Below, piece by piece: positions 35,505 through 44,120 of a stretch of 64,000 nucleotides of DNA. Location of the stretch: positions 1 through 64,000 of the forward strand of contig DATHTK010000039.1 of NCBI GenBank assembly GCA_035463295.1. Reading direction: 5' to 3'. Position numbers and translations under genes: made by a program. Under the pieces are notes generated by a model. The model saw nothing but the letters and a program-made list of their open reading frames with translations, had not been told where the DNA came from and searched no databases. This DNA comes from DATHTK01 sp035463295. Lineage in GTDB: Bacteria > Actinomycetota > Rubrobacteria > Rubrobacterales > Rubrobacteraceae. The first letter of the stretch is position 1. Each line of letters opens with the position of its first letter.

Positions 35505-37154
35505 GTGTCTGGTCTGACTCTGCTGCAGCTAAAGGTCTCCGTAGACGAGACCTGGGTAGACTACCTGATCATCGTCATTTACTTCATTTTCGTGCTGGGC
35601 ATAGGGGCGATGTTGAGGACGAGGATGCGGACCTCCGAGGACTACTTCCTCTCCGGGCGGTCGCTGCCGAGCTGGGTCACGGGGCTGGCCTTTCTGGGGG
35701 CGAACCTGGGGGCGCTGGAGATCCTGGGGATGGGGGCCGGGGCCGCTCAGTACGGGCTCATGCAGGCACACTTCTACTGGATAGGGGCCATACCCGCGAT
35801 GGTCTTCGTCGCGCTGTTCATGATTCCGTTCTACTACGGCAGCAGGGTGCATTCGGTGCCCGGCTACCTCAAGCTGCGGTACAACGAGGCTACCCGTGGC
35901 TTCAACGCGATCCTTTTCGCCATCTTCATGATCCTCCTCAGTGGCATAAACATGTACGCCATGGCGATCGTGTTCCAGCTGCTTCTGGGCTGGTCGCTCA
36001 CGGCGAGCATAATCCTATCGGCGGTGATAACGATGGGATACATAGTCCTGGGGGGACTATCCTCGTCCATCTACAACGAGGTCTTGCAGTTCTTCCTCAT
36101 AACGCTCGGCCTCGTCCCGCTCGTGATCTTCGCCCTCATAGACGTCGGTGGCTGGGCGGGGCTCCAGGAGGCGGTCAACCGGGAGGAGTTCTTCCACGTG
36201 TGGGCCGACACCGGGAGCACGGAGAACCCCATGGCCGTCCGGTGGTTCGGGATCGTCCTGGGCCTGGGGTTCGTGCTCTCCTTCGGCTACTGGTGCACGG
36301 ACTTCCTGGTGGTCCAGCGCGCGCTGGCCGCCGAGGACATGGCTGCCTCGCAGCGCACGCCGCTGATAGCTGCCTTCCCCAAGCTTCTCTACGGCGTTCT
36401 GGCCATCTTCCCGGGCCTGATCGTACTCACCATCGTCCCCAACCTCGGACAGGGTGGCGGCGAGGCGAACTCCTACAACATGGCCATACCGTACGTGATG
36501 GCCAACTACTTCCCGACGGGCATGCTGGGGGTGGGGCTCACCGCCCTCCTGGCGGCCTTTATGAGCGGGATGGCGGGCAACGTCACGGCCTTCAACACGG
36601 TCTGGACCTACGATATCTACCGCTCGTATATCCGTCCCGACGCCCCCGACCATCACTACGTGACCATGGGTCGCATCGCCACGGTGGTGGGAGTCCTCCT
36701 CAGCGTGGGCACGGCCTACATAGTGCTGGGCTTCGCGAGCATCATGGACTACGTGCAGCTCCTGCACGGGTTGTTCCTTGCCCCGCTGTTCGGCACCTTC
36801 CTTCTGGGGATGTTCTGGAGGCGGACTACACCGTGGGGTGGGTTTGCGGGGCTCGTATCGGGGACCGGCGCGGGGCTCGTGCTCTACGGGATGGAGTTGT
36901 GGGGGGTCATCACCTACGGCGCGCCCATGGCGGGCAACTTCTGGCGCGCCTGGTGGGCCTGGGTCGTCTGTTTCCTCATCACCATTGCCGTCTCGCTTAT
37001 GACCAGACCAAAGGAGGATCGGGAGCTCGAAGGTCTAGTCTACGGGCTGACGGAGAAGAAAGAGGGCGAAGAGCACGCCTGGTACAAGAGGCCCTGGATT
37101 CTGGCGGCGGCCGTGTTGCTCATTACACTCGCGCTGAACATAATCTTCTTCTAG
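35505..37154 (+). CDS. sodium:solute symporter (SSS family)
   Basis: A 549-residue protein with about 13 transmembrane segments. Family signs are the RTSEDYFLSGRSLPSW loop after helix 1, YYGSRVHSVPGYLKLRY and the AFMSGMAGNVTAFNT helix. Such carriers bring in sugars, inositol or organic solutes with sodium. GTG start with GGAAGGA upstream. The GH4, GH1 and GH2 genes downstream make a glycoside or sugar the likely substrate. A small membrane gene follows 12 bases later. Confidence 0.9.
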   Translation: MSGLTLLQLKVSVDETWVDYLIIVIYFIFVLGIGAMLRTRMRTSEDYFLSGRSLPSWVTGLAFLGANLGALEILGMGAGAAQYGLMQAHFYWIGAIPAMVFVALFMIPFYYGSRVHSVPGYLKLRYNEATRGFNAILFAIFMILLSGINMYAMAIVFQLLLGWSLTASIILSAVITMGYIVLGGLSSSIYNEVLQFFLITLGLVPLVIFALIDVGGWAGLQEAVNREEFFHVWADTGSTENPMAVRWFGIVLGLGFVLSFGYWCTDFLVVQRALAAEDMAASQRTPLIAAFPKLLYGVLAIFPGLIVLTIVPNLGQGGGEANSYNMAIPYVMANYFPTGMLGVGLTALLAAFMSGMAGNVTAFNTVWTYDIYRSYIRPDAPDHHYVTMGRIATVVGVLLSVGTAYIVLGFASIMDYVQLLHGLFLAPLFGTFLLGMFWRRTTPWGGFAGLVSGTGAGLVLYGMELWGVITYGAPMAGNFWRAWWAWVVCFLITIAVSLMTRPKEDRELEGLVYGLTEKKEGEEHAWYKRPWILAAAVLLITLALNIIFF

Positions 37155-37166
37155 AGGGGGTCGCGC

Positions 37167-37451
37167 ATGTCTGAACAGGAAGCGTACGATGAGAGAGAAC
37201 GGGTACCGGAACACTCCGGAACGAGCCACGCCCTCGCCATAGGGTTCTATGTCGCGGCCATAGTCCTGATCTTCGGCACGATCCTGGTCCTGTACGGGCT
37301 TCTGGGTCCCGCCGAGCAGTCGCAGAAGGTCTTGGACTTCAATATAAATCTCTGGTGGGGGTTGTTCATGATCGCCTTCGGTTGCGTGGTCCTGGGCATG
37401 AGCCTGGCCTCGCCCCGACGCCGCGCCGCCCGACAGAATCGAGGTCAGTAG
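37167..37451 (+). CDS. small two-helix membrane protein, probable symporter partner
   Basis: 94 residues: a charged cytoplasmic N-terminus, then two transmembrane helices (about 25-47 and 61-80) and a basic tail RRRAARQ. The size and layout recall the small subunits that accompany some SSS carriers (DUF485/DUF4212 types), although here it follows rather than precedes the symporter and I do not see their exact motifs. Spacing of 12 bases implies co-expression. Confidence 0.7.
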   Translation: MSEQEAYDERERVPEHSGTSHALAIGFYVAAIVLIFGTILVLYGLLGPAEQSQKVLDFNINLWWGLFMIAFGCVVLGMSLASPRRRAARQNRGQ

Positions 37452-37489
37452 CAGCGCCTGATCCTGGTCTCGTTCGAGCGGGGTCCCGG

Positions 37490-38803
37490 ATGGTCAAGAT
37501 AGCGTTCATGGGCGCCGGTAGCGTCGAGTTCACCAAGAACCTCTTGACCGACACCTTCGCGTTCGACGAGCTGCGCGGGGCCACGGTCGCGTTGCACGAC
37601 ATCGACGCCGAGCGACTGGAGACCGCCGGCATGATGGCGCGGTGGACCTCAGACCAGCTCGAGGCCGGGGCGAGGGTAGAGGAGCATCTCGACCGGCGCG
37701 GGGCGCTCGACGGGGCGGACTTCGTCATCAACATGGTCCAGATCGGGATGCACGAGGCGACGCTGGTAGATTTCGAGATCCCGAAGAAGTACGGCCTCAA
37801 GCAGACGATAGCCGACTCGATGGGTATCGGCGGGATCTTCCGGGGTCTCAGGACCATCCCCTTCGTGTTCGACCTCGCTCACGACATGCGCGAGCTCTGT
37901 CCCGGCGCCCTGCTCATGAACTACACCAACCCGATGGGCGTGTTGATGGAGGCCCTCTACACGGCGCATCCCGAAATCCGGAGCGTTGGGCTGTGCCACA
38001 GCGTGCCGTACACCGTACGGGAGATCGCCGCCTACATCGGGGTGCCGCACGAGAAAATCGTCTTCGAGTGCGCCGGGATAAACCACATCGCGTGGATGAC
38101 CCGCCTCGAGGTCGGCGGCGAGGATGCCTACCCGCGCCTGTTCGAGGCTATGGAGGACCCCGAGATCTACGCCCGGGACAGGGTACGCTTCGAGTTGATG
38201 CGCCGCTTCGGCTACTTCGTCACCGAGTCCAGCGAACACAACGCCGAGTACACCCCGTACTTTCTCAGGGACGACGCGTTGATCGAACGCTTCGATATCC
38301 CCGTGGACGACTACGTTCGCCGCAGCGAACGTAACCTCCGCAGGTACGCCGATGTCCGCAAGACACTGCTGACCGGCGGGTCCTTCCCGCTGGATCGTAG
38401 CGTCGAGTATGGCTCGCTCATCATCCACTCGACGACCACGGGCCTGTCGCGCACCGTCTACGGCAACGTCGAGAACACCGCCCTGATCGCCAACCTTCCG
38501 CACGGGAGCTGCGTCGAGGTCCCGGTGCTGGTGGACGCGGCGGGGCTGCGACCGTGTCACGCCGGCGACCTCCCGCCCCAGCTGGCCGCGACCTGCGCGC
38601 CCCACACCGCGGTGCAGAACCTCACCGTCCGCGCCGCTCTCGAAGCGAAGCGGGAGCACGTCTACCACGCGGCGATGCTCGACCGGCACGCCTCGAGCGT
38701 GCTCTCTCTCGACGACATAGCCGCGCTCGTAGACGAGCTGATGGTGGCCCACGGCGATTCCCTGCCGGAGGGCTTGCGAGCGTCCGGCGAGGAGACCCGC
38801 TAG
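37490..38803 (+). CDS. GH4 glycosidase, alpha-galactosidase-like
   Basis: A 437-residue NAD- and metal-dependent family 4 hydrolase. The N-terminus has the dinucleotide loop FMGAGSVEFT; metal ligands sit at Cys169-His170 (LCHSV) and His199 (GINHIAW). A CHS motif, rather than CN, is typical of alpha-galactosidase/alpha-glucosidase-type members, which act by redox elimination. The ATG at 37490 begins the Rossmann strand. It lies in the symporter operon, and galT/galK downstream fit galactose release. Confidence 0.88.
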   Translation: MVKIAFMGAGSVEFTKNLLTDTFAFDELRGATVALHDIDAERLETAGMMARWTSDQLEAGARVEEHLDRRGALDGADFVINMVQIGMHEATLVDFEIPKKYGLKQTIADSMGIGGIFRGLRTIPFVFDLAHDMRELCPGALLMNYTNPMGVLMEALYTAHPEIRSVGLCHSVPYTVREIAAYIGVPHEKIVFECAGINHIAWMTRLEVGGEDAYPRLFEAMEDPEIYARDRVRFELMRRFGYFVTESSEHNAEYTPYFLRDDALIERFDIPVDDYVRRSERNLRRYADVRKTLLTGGSFPLDRSVEYGSLIIHSTTTGLSRTVYGNVENTALIANLPHGSCVEVPVLVDAAGLRPCHAGDLPPQLAATCAPHTAVQNLTVRAALEAKREHVYHAAMLDRHASSVLSLDDIAALVDELMVAHGDSLPEGLRASGEETR

Positions 38804-38926
38804 AGATACACCAAGTAACCGCCGGAGAGAGGCAAATGCCCCGGATCGGGTGATAGGCGATAATCTCGGGCGGTGGGCCTGAAGAGGTCCTCGCCAGTGC
38901 GGGGAGGGCGCGCAAAGGAGGAGGAG

Positions 38927-40300
38927 ATGGTGCGATTCCCGGAGGGTTTCTTGTGGGGTACGGCGACGGCGTCATACCAGATCGAAGGCGCCGTGAACGA
39001 GGACGGCCGCGGACCCTCGATCTGGGACACCTTCAGCCACACCCCGGGCAAGGTCTACCGCGGCGATACCGGAGACATTGCCTGCGACCACTACCACCGC
39101 CTCGACGAGGACCTGGACCTCATGGCGGAACTGGGTATGAAGGCGTACCGCTTCTCCGTCGCCTGGCCCCGCATACAGCCTCGGGGCGGCGGGCCGGCTA
39201 ACCAGAACGGCCTGGACTTCTACCGTCGGCTCGTGGACGGTCTGAGAGAGCGCTCAATCGAGCCGATGCTCACGCTCTACCACTGGGACCTGCCGCAGGC
39301 GCTGGAGGACAGGGGGGGCTGGACGAGCCGCGAGACGAGCGAGCGCTTCGCCGAGTACGCGGGGCTGGTCCACGAGGCGTTTGGCGACACGGTGCGGTTC
39401 TGGATCACGCTGAACGAGCCCTGGGTCTCCTCCTGGATGGGTCACGGCTACGGGGTCCACGCCCCAGGCCGCGCCGACCCCGCGAAAGCCCTCTCCGCCG
39501 CCCATCATCTCCTGCTCGGCCACGGCCTTGCCCTCCGGACCCTGCGCTCCGCCGGTACCGCGGAGAACGAGCTCGGCGTCACGCTCAACCTCCACCCGTC
39601 GCGCCCGTCGCGAGACCGCGAGGCCGACGCCGAAGCCGCCCGTCGCGTCGACGGCCAGGCCAACCGCCTCTATCTCGACCCCATCTTCCGCGGTGAGTAC
39701 CCAGGGGACCTGTTCTCGTACTACCGCGAGCGTGGTGTGGAGCTCCCGCCCGTTCGAGACGGGGACCTGGAGATCATCTCCGCGCCCGTGGACCTTCTGG
39801 GTGTCAACTACTACCGCCGTAATACGGTCCGTGACGCGCCGGAGGGAGGCTCGCCAGGCGTGCTTTTCGCCGACCTCGACGCTCGCCTCGTAGTCCCGCA
39901 CGATGCCGAGAAGACGGCGATGGGCTGGCCCGTCGAGCCGGAGGGCCTCACGCAGATACTGGTGAGGATCAAAGAGGAGTACGCCGACGTACCGATCTTC
40001 GTCACCGAGAACGGCCGCGCCGTCCACGACTACGTGGACCCGGAGGGCGACGTCGATGACGTGGAGCGCGTCGCCTACCTCGACGCCCATTTCCGGGCGG
40101 CGCACGACGCCGTGGAGACGGGTGTGGACCTCCGAGGCTATATGGTCTGGTCCCTTCTGGACAACTTCGAATGGGCCGAGGGTTACTCCAAGCGCTTCGG
40201 CATCGTCTTCGTGGAATACGGCACCCAGAAGCGCGTCCCGAAGTCGAGCGCTCGCTGGTACAGAGAAGTCATAGAGCGTAACGGTCTGCCGGACTCCTGA
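38927..40300 (+). CDS. GH1 beta-glucosidase
   Basis: A 457-residue family 1 glycosidase. FLWGTATASYQIEGA opens the barrel, acid/base is Glu164 (TLNEPW) and nucleophile Glu361 (VTENG). GGAGGAGG just before the ATG at 38927 fixes the start. No signal peptide, so it acts on imported beta-glucosides or beta-galactosides. Followed 21 bases later by an aldo/keto reductase. Confidence 0.93.
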   Translation: MVRFPEGFLWGTATASYQIEGAVNEDGRGPSIWDTFSHTPGKVYRGDTGDIACDHYHRLDEDLDLMAELGMKAYRFSVAWPRIQPRGGGPANQNGLDFYRRLVDGLRERSIEPMLTLYHWDLPQALEDRGGWTSRETSERFAEYAGLVHEAFGDTVRFWITLNEPWVSSWMGHGYGVHAPGRADPAKALSAAHHLLLGHGLALRTLRSAGTAENELGVTLNLHPSRPSRDREADAEAARRVDGQANRLYLDPIFRGEYPGDLFSYYRERGVELPPVRDGDLEIISAPVDLLGVNYYRRNTVRDAPEGGSPGVLFADLDARLVVPHDAEKTAMGWPVEPEGLTQILVRIKEEYADVPIFVTENGRAVHDYVDPEGDVDDVERVAYLDAHFRAAHDAVETGVDLRGYMVWSLLDNFEWAEGYSKRFGIVFVEYGTQKRVPKSSARWYREVIERNGLPDS

Positions 40301-40321
40301 GTCCGGCCGGAGAGGGGGGCA

Positions 40322-41308
40322 TTGAACTACCGTAACCTGGGAGAGACAGGGATGCGGGTCTCCGAGATAAGCCTGGGGACCTGGGCCTTCGGGAGCGAGT
40401 GGGGTCGGGTGAGCGACGAGGACTCCTACGCGGTCCTCGACAGGGCGGTAGACCTCGGCGTCAACTTCCTCGACACTGCGGACGTCTACGGCGATGGCCG
40501 CAGCGAGAGGCTCATAGGGAGGCTCCTCGGGGAGCGGGCGGGGGAGGAGATCTTCGTCGCCACCAAGGCGGGACGGCGCCTGGACCCCCACACCGCCGGA
40601 GGTTACGACCACGAGAAGCTCTCCTTTTTCGTCGAGCGGAGCCTGGAGAACCTCGGGGTAGAGGTGCTGGATCTCCTCCAGCTCCACTGCCCGCCTACCG
40701 AGGTCTATCGCCGGGACGAGACCTTCGAGGCGCTCGACAGACTCCGGGCGGCAGGTAAGATAAAGAACTACGGGGTTAGCGTCGAGAAGGTCGAGGAGGC
40801 GAGGATGGCGCTCGACTACCCGGGCGTGAAGACCGTACAGATCATCTTCAACATCTTCCGCCAGAGGCCCGCAGAAGAGTTCTTTCCGCTCGCACAGGAG
40901 CGTCGCGTGGGCGTCATCGCGCGCGTCCCGCTCGCGAGCGGCCTCCTCTCCGGCAAGATGACCGCCGGGCGCGAGTTCCCCCCTGACGACCACCGCAGCT
41001 TCAACCGCGAGGGCGACGCCTTTGATCGGGGCGAGACCTTCTCCGGAGTACCCTTCGACAAGGGACTCGAAGCCGCCGAGGAACTCAAAGAGCTCGTTCC
41101 CGAAGGCTACACGCTCGCCCAGCTCGCGCTGCGCTGGATCCTGATGCACCCCGCGGTCTCCTGCGCCATCCCCGGTGCGAAGAGGACGGATCAGGTAGAG
41201 GACAACCTGGCCGCCGCCACGATGCCCCCCATCGCCGACGAGACGATGCGCCGCATCCAGCGAATCTACGACCGCCACGTTCGCCCGGAGGTGCACGGCC
41301 TGTGGTAG
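40322..41308 (+). CDS. aldo/keto reductase
   Basis: A 328-residue AKR with TTG start after GAGAGGGGGG. Tetrad residues are Asp51, Tyr56 (LDTADVYG), Lys in ATKAG and His in LQLHCP. It overlaps the GH2 gene by 7 bases, so the two are translationally coupled. This is the third AKR beside a glycosidase in this region. Confidence 0.88.
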   Translation: MNYRNLGETGMRVSEISLGTWAFGSEWGRVSDEDSYAVLDRAVDLGVNFLDTADVYGDGRSERLIGRLLGERAGEEIFVATKAGRRLDPHTAGGYDHEKLSFFVERSLENLGVEVLDLLQLHCPPTEVYRRDETFEALDRLRAAGKIKNYGVSVEKVEEARMALDYPGVKTVQIIFNIFRQRPAEEFFPLAQERRVGVIARVPLASGLLSGKMTAGREFPPDDHRSFNREGDAFDRGETFSGVPFDKGLEAAEELKELVPEGYTLAQLALRWILMHPAVSCAIPGAKRTDQVEDNLAAATMPPIADETMRRIQRIYDRHVRPEVHGLW

Positions 41309-43107
41309 AGGGAGGTCCGCCGCGCCCCGAGTACCCGCGCCCCCAGTTCCGGCGTTCGAGGTGGATCAACCTGAACGGCGAGTGGGTCTTCGCCTTCGAC
41401 GACGCCGACGAGGGCCTACGGGACGGTTGGCAGAACGTCCCGGCGGCGGACCTCCGAAACGGATCGCCGTTCGACCGGACCATCACCGTCCCTTTCTGCT
41501 ACCAGTCGAAGCTCTCCGGCATCGGGGACTCCGCGTTCCACGACGTCGTCTGGTACGCCCGCGAGTTCGGGACGCCTCCGGTAGATACGCCCGAGAAACG
41601 CCTGCTGCTGCACTTCGGCGCGGTGGATTACCGCGCTACCGTGTGGGTGAACGGTACCCAGGTCGCCCAACACGAAGGAGGCCACACGCCGTTCACGGCC
41701 GACATCACCCGCGCGCTAGGGGAGCGCAACGTGGTCGTGGTGCGCGCCGAGGACCCCTCGCGCGAAACCACGATACTCCGGGGCAAGCAGTACTGGAAGG
41801 AGGAGTCGGAGGGGATCTTCTACACGCGGACTACCGGGATCTGGCAGACCGTCTGGCTCGAGCCGGTGAACGAGAAGCGCATCGATGCCCTTTGTATGAC
41901 ACCGGACCTCGACGGCGCCGCGGTGGATGTCCAGGTCGCCCTCGAGGGATTCGAGCCGGGCCTCTCTCTGCGCCTCGCGATCTCTCTCCGGGGTGAGGCG
42001 GTGCTCGACGACCGACTTGCGCTTTGGGCTCCGCTCGTCGAAAGGAGCCTGCCGCTCCTCGCGCGCGGGGTTGCGCCCGAGACGCCGCACCTTGGCGAGT
42101 GGCCGAAGCCCGCCCTGTGGAGCCCCGAGCACCCGGACCTCTACGACCTGAGTCTCGAGCTCTTCGACGCGCGGGGCCGCCTTATCGACTCCGTGGAGAG
42201 CTACTTCGGCATGCGAAAGGTGGAGTCGAGAGACGGGAAGGTCTACTTGAACGGGCGCCCCTACTACCAGCGGCTTGTCCTCGATCAGGGTTACTTCCCC
42301 GGCGGGCTCCTCACCGCCCCGGCCGACGGCGACCTTCGCAGGGACATCGAGCTCGCACTGGAGATGGGCTTCAACGGGGCGCGAAAGCACCAGAAGATCG
42401 AGGACCCCCGCTGGCTCTACTGGGCCGACAGGCTGGGTTTTCTGGTCTGGGGAGAGATGGCGAACGCCTACACCTACTCTCCCCACTACGTCCGCCGGAT
42501 CACCGCCGAGTGGCAGGAGGCCGTCCGCCGCGACTACAACCACCCCAGCATCGTCGCCTGGGTCCCGATGAACGAGAGCTGGGGAGTGCCGGAGCTCGCC
42601 ACGGACCCCGCCCAAGTGGAGCACCTCCTGGCCATGTACCACCTCACCCGCTCGCTCGACAGCACCCGCCTCGTAATCTCAAACGACGGTTGGGAGCACG
42701 CCAAGACGGACCTCTGTACGATCCACGACTACGGCGGCGCGCGGGACCTCGCGCGCCGGTACGGATCGCCGGAGTCGAGCGTCGCGGCGCGCCCGGCGAA
42801 CCGTCCCGTCTACGCGCCCGGCCATGGCTACCGGGGAGAGCCGATCCTGATCACGGAGTTCGGCGGCATAGCGTTCGCCGGCCAGTCCGGAGGCTGGGGA
42901 TACAGCACCGTCACCGATCCCGACGGGTTTCTCGAAAGCTACGAAGCCCTCATCGAGAGCCTGCTCGAGAGCGATAATATCCAGGGCTTCTGCTACACCC
43001 AGCTCACGGATGTCGAGCAGGAGGTAAACGGCCTGCTGACCTGCGACCGTACGCCCAAAGTGAGTCTCGACCGCATACGCCAAGCGACCACCCGGACGAG
43101 AGGATGA
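41302..43107 (+). CDS. GH2 glycosidase (beta-glucuronidase/beta-galactosidase-like)
   Basis: A 601-residue family 2 enzyme: an N-terminal jelly-roll (LNGEWVFAFDD, VWVNGTQVAQHEGGHTPF), an Ig-like middle domain and a C-terminal TIM barrel. Acid/base is Glu425 (MNESWG), nucleophile Glu519 (ITEFGG). The length suits beta-glucuronidase-like GH2 members rather than LacZ. GTG start inside the end of the AKR gene. Specificity is not decided by sequence. Confidence 0.9.
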   Translation: MVEGGPPRPEYPRPQFRRSRWINLNGEWVFAFDDADEGLRDGWQNVPAADLRNGSPFDRTITVPFCYQSKLSGIGDSAFHDVVWYAREFGTPPVDTPEKRLLLHFGAVDYRATVWVNGTQVAQHEGGHTPFTADITRALGERNVVVVRAEDPSRETTILRGKQYWKEESEGIFYTRTTGIWQTVWLEPVNEKRIDALCMTPDLDGAAVDVQVALEGFEPGLSLRLAISLRGEAVLDDRLALWAPLVERSLPLLARGVAPETPHLGEWPKPALWSPEHPDLYDLSLELFDARGRLIDSVESYFGMRKVESRDGKVYLNGRPYYQRLVLDQGYFPGGLLTAPADGDLRRDIELALEMGFNGARKHQKIEDPRWLYWADRLGFLVWGEMANAYTYSPHYVRRITAEWQEAVRRDYNHPSIVAWVPMNESWGVPELATDPAQVEHLLAMYHLTRSLDSTRLVISNDGWEHAKTDLCTIHDYGGARDLARRYGSPESSVAARPANRPVYAPGHGYRGEPILITEFGGIAFAGQSGGWGYSTVTDPDGFLESYEALIESLLESDNIQGFCYTQLTDVEQEVNGLLTCDRTPKVSLDRIRQATTRTRG

Positions 43108-43124
43108 GGCGCGGCCGGCCGCCC

Positions 43125-43919
43125 CTAGATCTCGGACGGATCGACGGAGATCACGCGCACGCCGCTCGACTCTATCTCCCGGAGCGTCTCATCGGGGGCC
43201 CTCCGGTCGGTGATGAGGACGTCGACCGCAGAGAGGGAGGCTATCTTCGCCAGGGCAATGATACCCAGCTTGGTGTGGTCCGCAACGACGACGACCTTCT
43301 GCGCCCCCGCCACGAGACAGCGATCGGTCTCCGCCTCCGCGGTGTTGGGCGTGGTGAGGCCGGCCCCGGGGTGTACGCCGTGCACCCCCAGGAACAGAAC
43401 GTCCGAGTTGAGCGTCCGCAGCGTCCGGTCCGCGAATGGTCCCACAAGAGCGTCCGAGGGCGTGCGGAACATCCCGCCGGAGAGCACGATCCGCTCCCAC
43501 CCGTTCTCCTGCAAGGTGAGCGCTATGTTGGTCGAGTTGGTGATGAAGGTGAGCGAGCCCCGGTCCCGCTTGAGCGTCTCGGCTATCTGCCAGGTCGTCG
43601 TTCCAGCCGAGAAGGCCACCGTGTCCCCGCTGTTTATAAAGCCCAGCGCCGCTCGCGCTATGGCCCGCTTCTCAGCCCGGTTGAGCCTCTGCTTCTGCGC
43701 GAAATGCGGCTCAACCGCCGTCCTGGGTACCGGTACCGCCCCCCCATGCACCTTGCGCAAGAGTGCCCGCGCCGACAACTCCTCAAGGTCCCGCCTCACC
43801 GTCATGTCCGATACCCCGAGAAGCTCCGAGAGCGCCGCTACCGAGACGCTCCCCGCCTTCTCCATCTCCTCCAGTATCGCCTGTTGCCGCTGCTCCCTCA
43901 GCACCCGCGACCTCCTCAC
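43125..43919 (-). CDS. DeoR/GlpR-family sugar repressor
   Basis: A 264-residue regulator. The N-terminal HTH (SVAALSELLGVSDMTVRRDL, about 25-44) is typical, followed by the DeoR effector domain that senses sugar phosphates (SGTTTW-like, here SAGTTTWQIA). It ends head-on against the GH2 gene and is divergent from the ABC importer operon, whose promoter region carries CGAAA repeats. It most likely represses the importer and perhaps itself. Confidence 0.9.
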   Translation of the reverse strand: MRRSRVLREQRQQAILEEMEKAGSVSVAALSELLGVSDMTVRRDLEELSARALLRKVHGGAVPVPRTAVEPHFAQKQRLNRAEKRAIARAALGFINSGDTVAFSAGTTTWQIAETLKRDRGSLTFITNSTNIALTLQENGWERIVLSGGMFRTPSDALVGPFADRTLRTLNSDVLFLGVHGVHPGAGLTTPNTAEAETDRCLVAGAQKVVVVADHTKLGIIALAKIASLSAVDVLITDRRAPDETLREIESSGVRVISVDPSEI

Positions 43920-43988
43920 TCGACCGCTTTATACCGGACGCACCGGCGCATAGCAACAGAGATCGCGTCACTTTGAGTCGTCTTGTGT

Positions 43989-44031
43989 TCGAAAAACTAC
44001 GAAATCAAAACAACACGAAATGCGTTCGTTT
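43989..44031. promoter_or_regulatory. DeoR-type operator repeats
   Basis: CGAAA elements recur at 43990, 44000 and 44016, with identical ACGAAAT at 43999-44005 and 44015-44021 (16 bases apart), and TTCGTTT inverted at 44025-44031. DeoR/AgaR-family repressors bind such CGAAA/TTTCG arrays. The array lies between the divergent repressor and importer. Confidence 0.55.
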
Positions 44032-44034
44032 GGG

Positions 44035-44063
44035 TTGACTTTTGATAGGGGCATTGTTAACGT
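44035..44063 (+). promoter_or_regulatory. candidate promoter of the sugar ABC operon
   Basis: TTGACT (44035-44040), 17-base spacer and TAACGT (44058-44063), directly after the operator repeats. Confidence 0.5.
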
Positions 44064-44120
44064 GAAAAGAGGATGTACGAGTGGGGGATGAGGCGCTTGG
44101 TGAGGCGGAAGGAGAGGGGC

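Noticed and set aside
43111..43122. GCGGCCGGCCGC palindrome between the GH2 and DeoR genes
   Set aside because: A gapless GC palindrome in GC-rich DNA cannot form a useful hairpin and may be chance.
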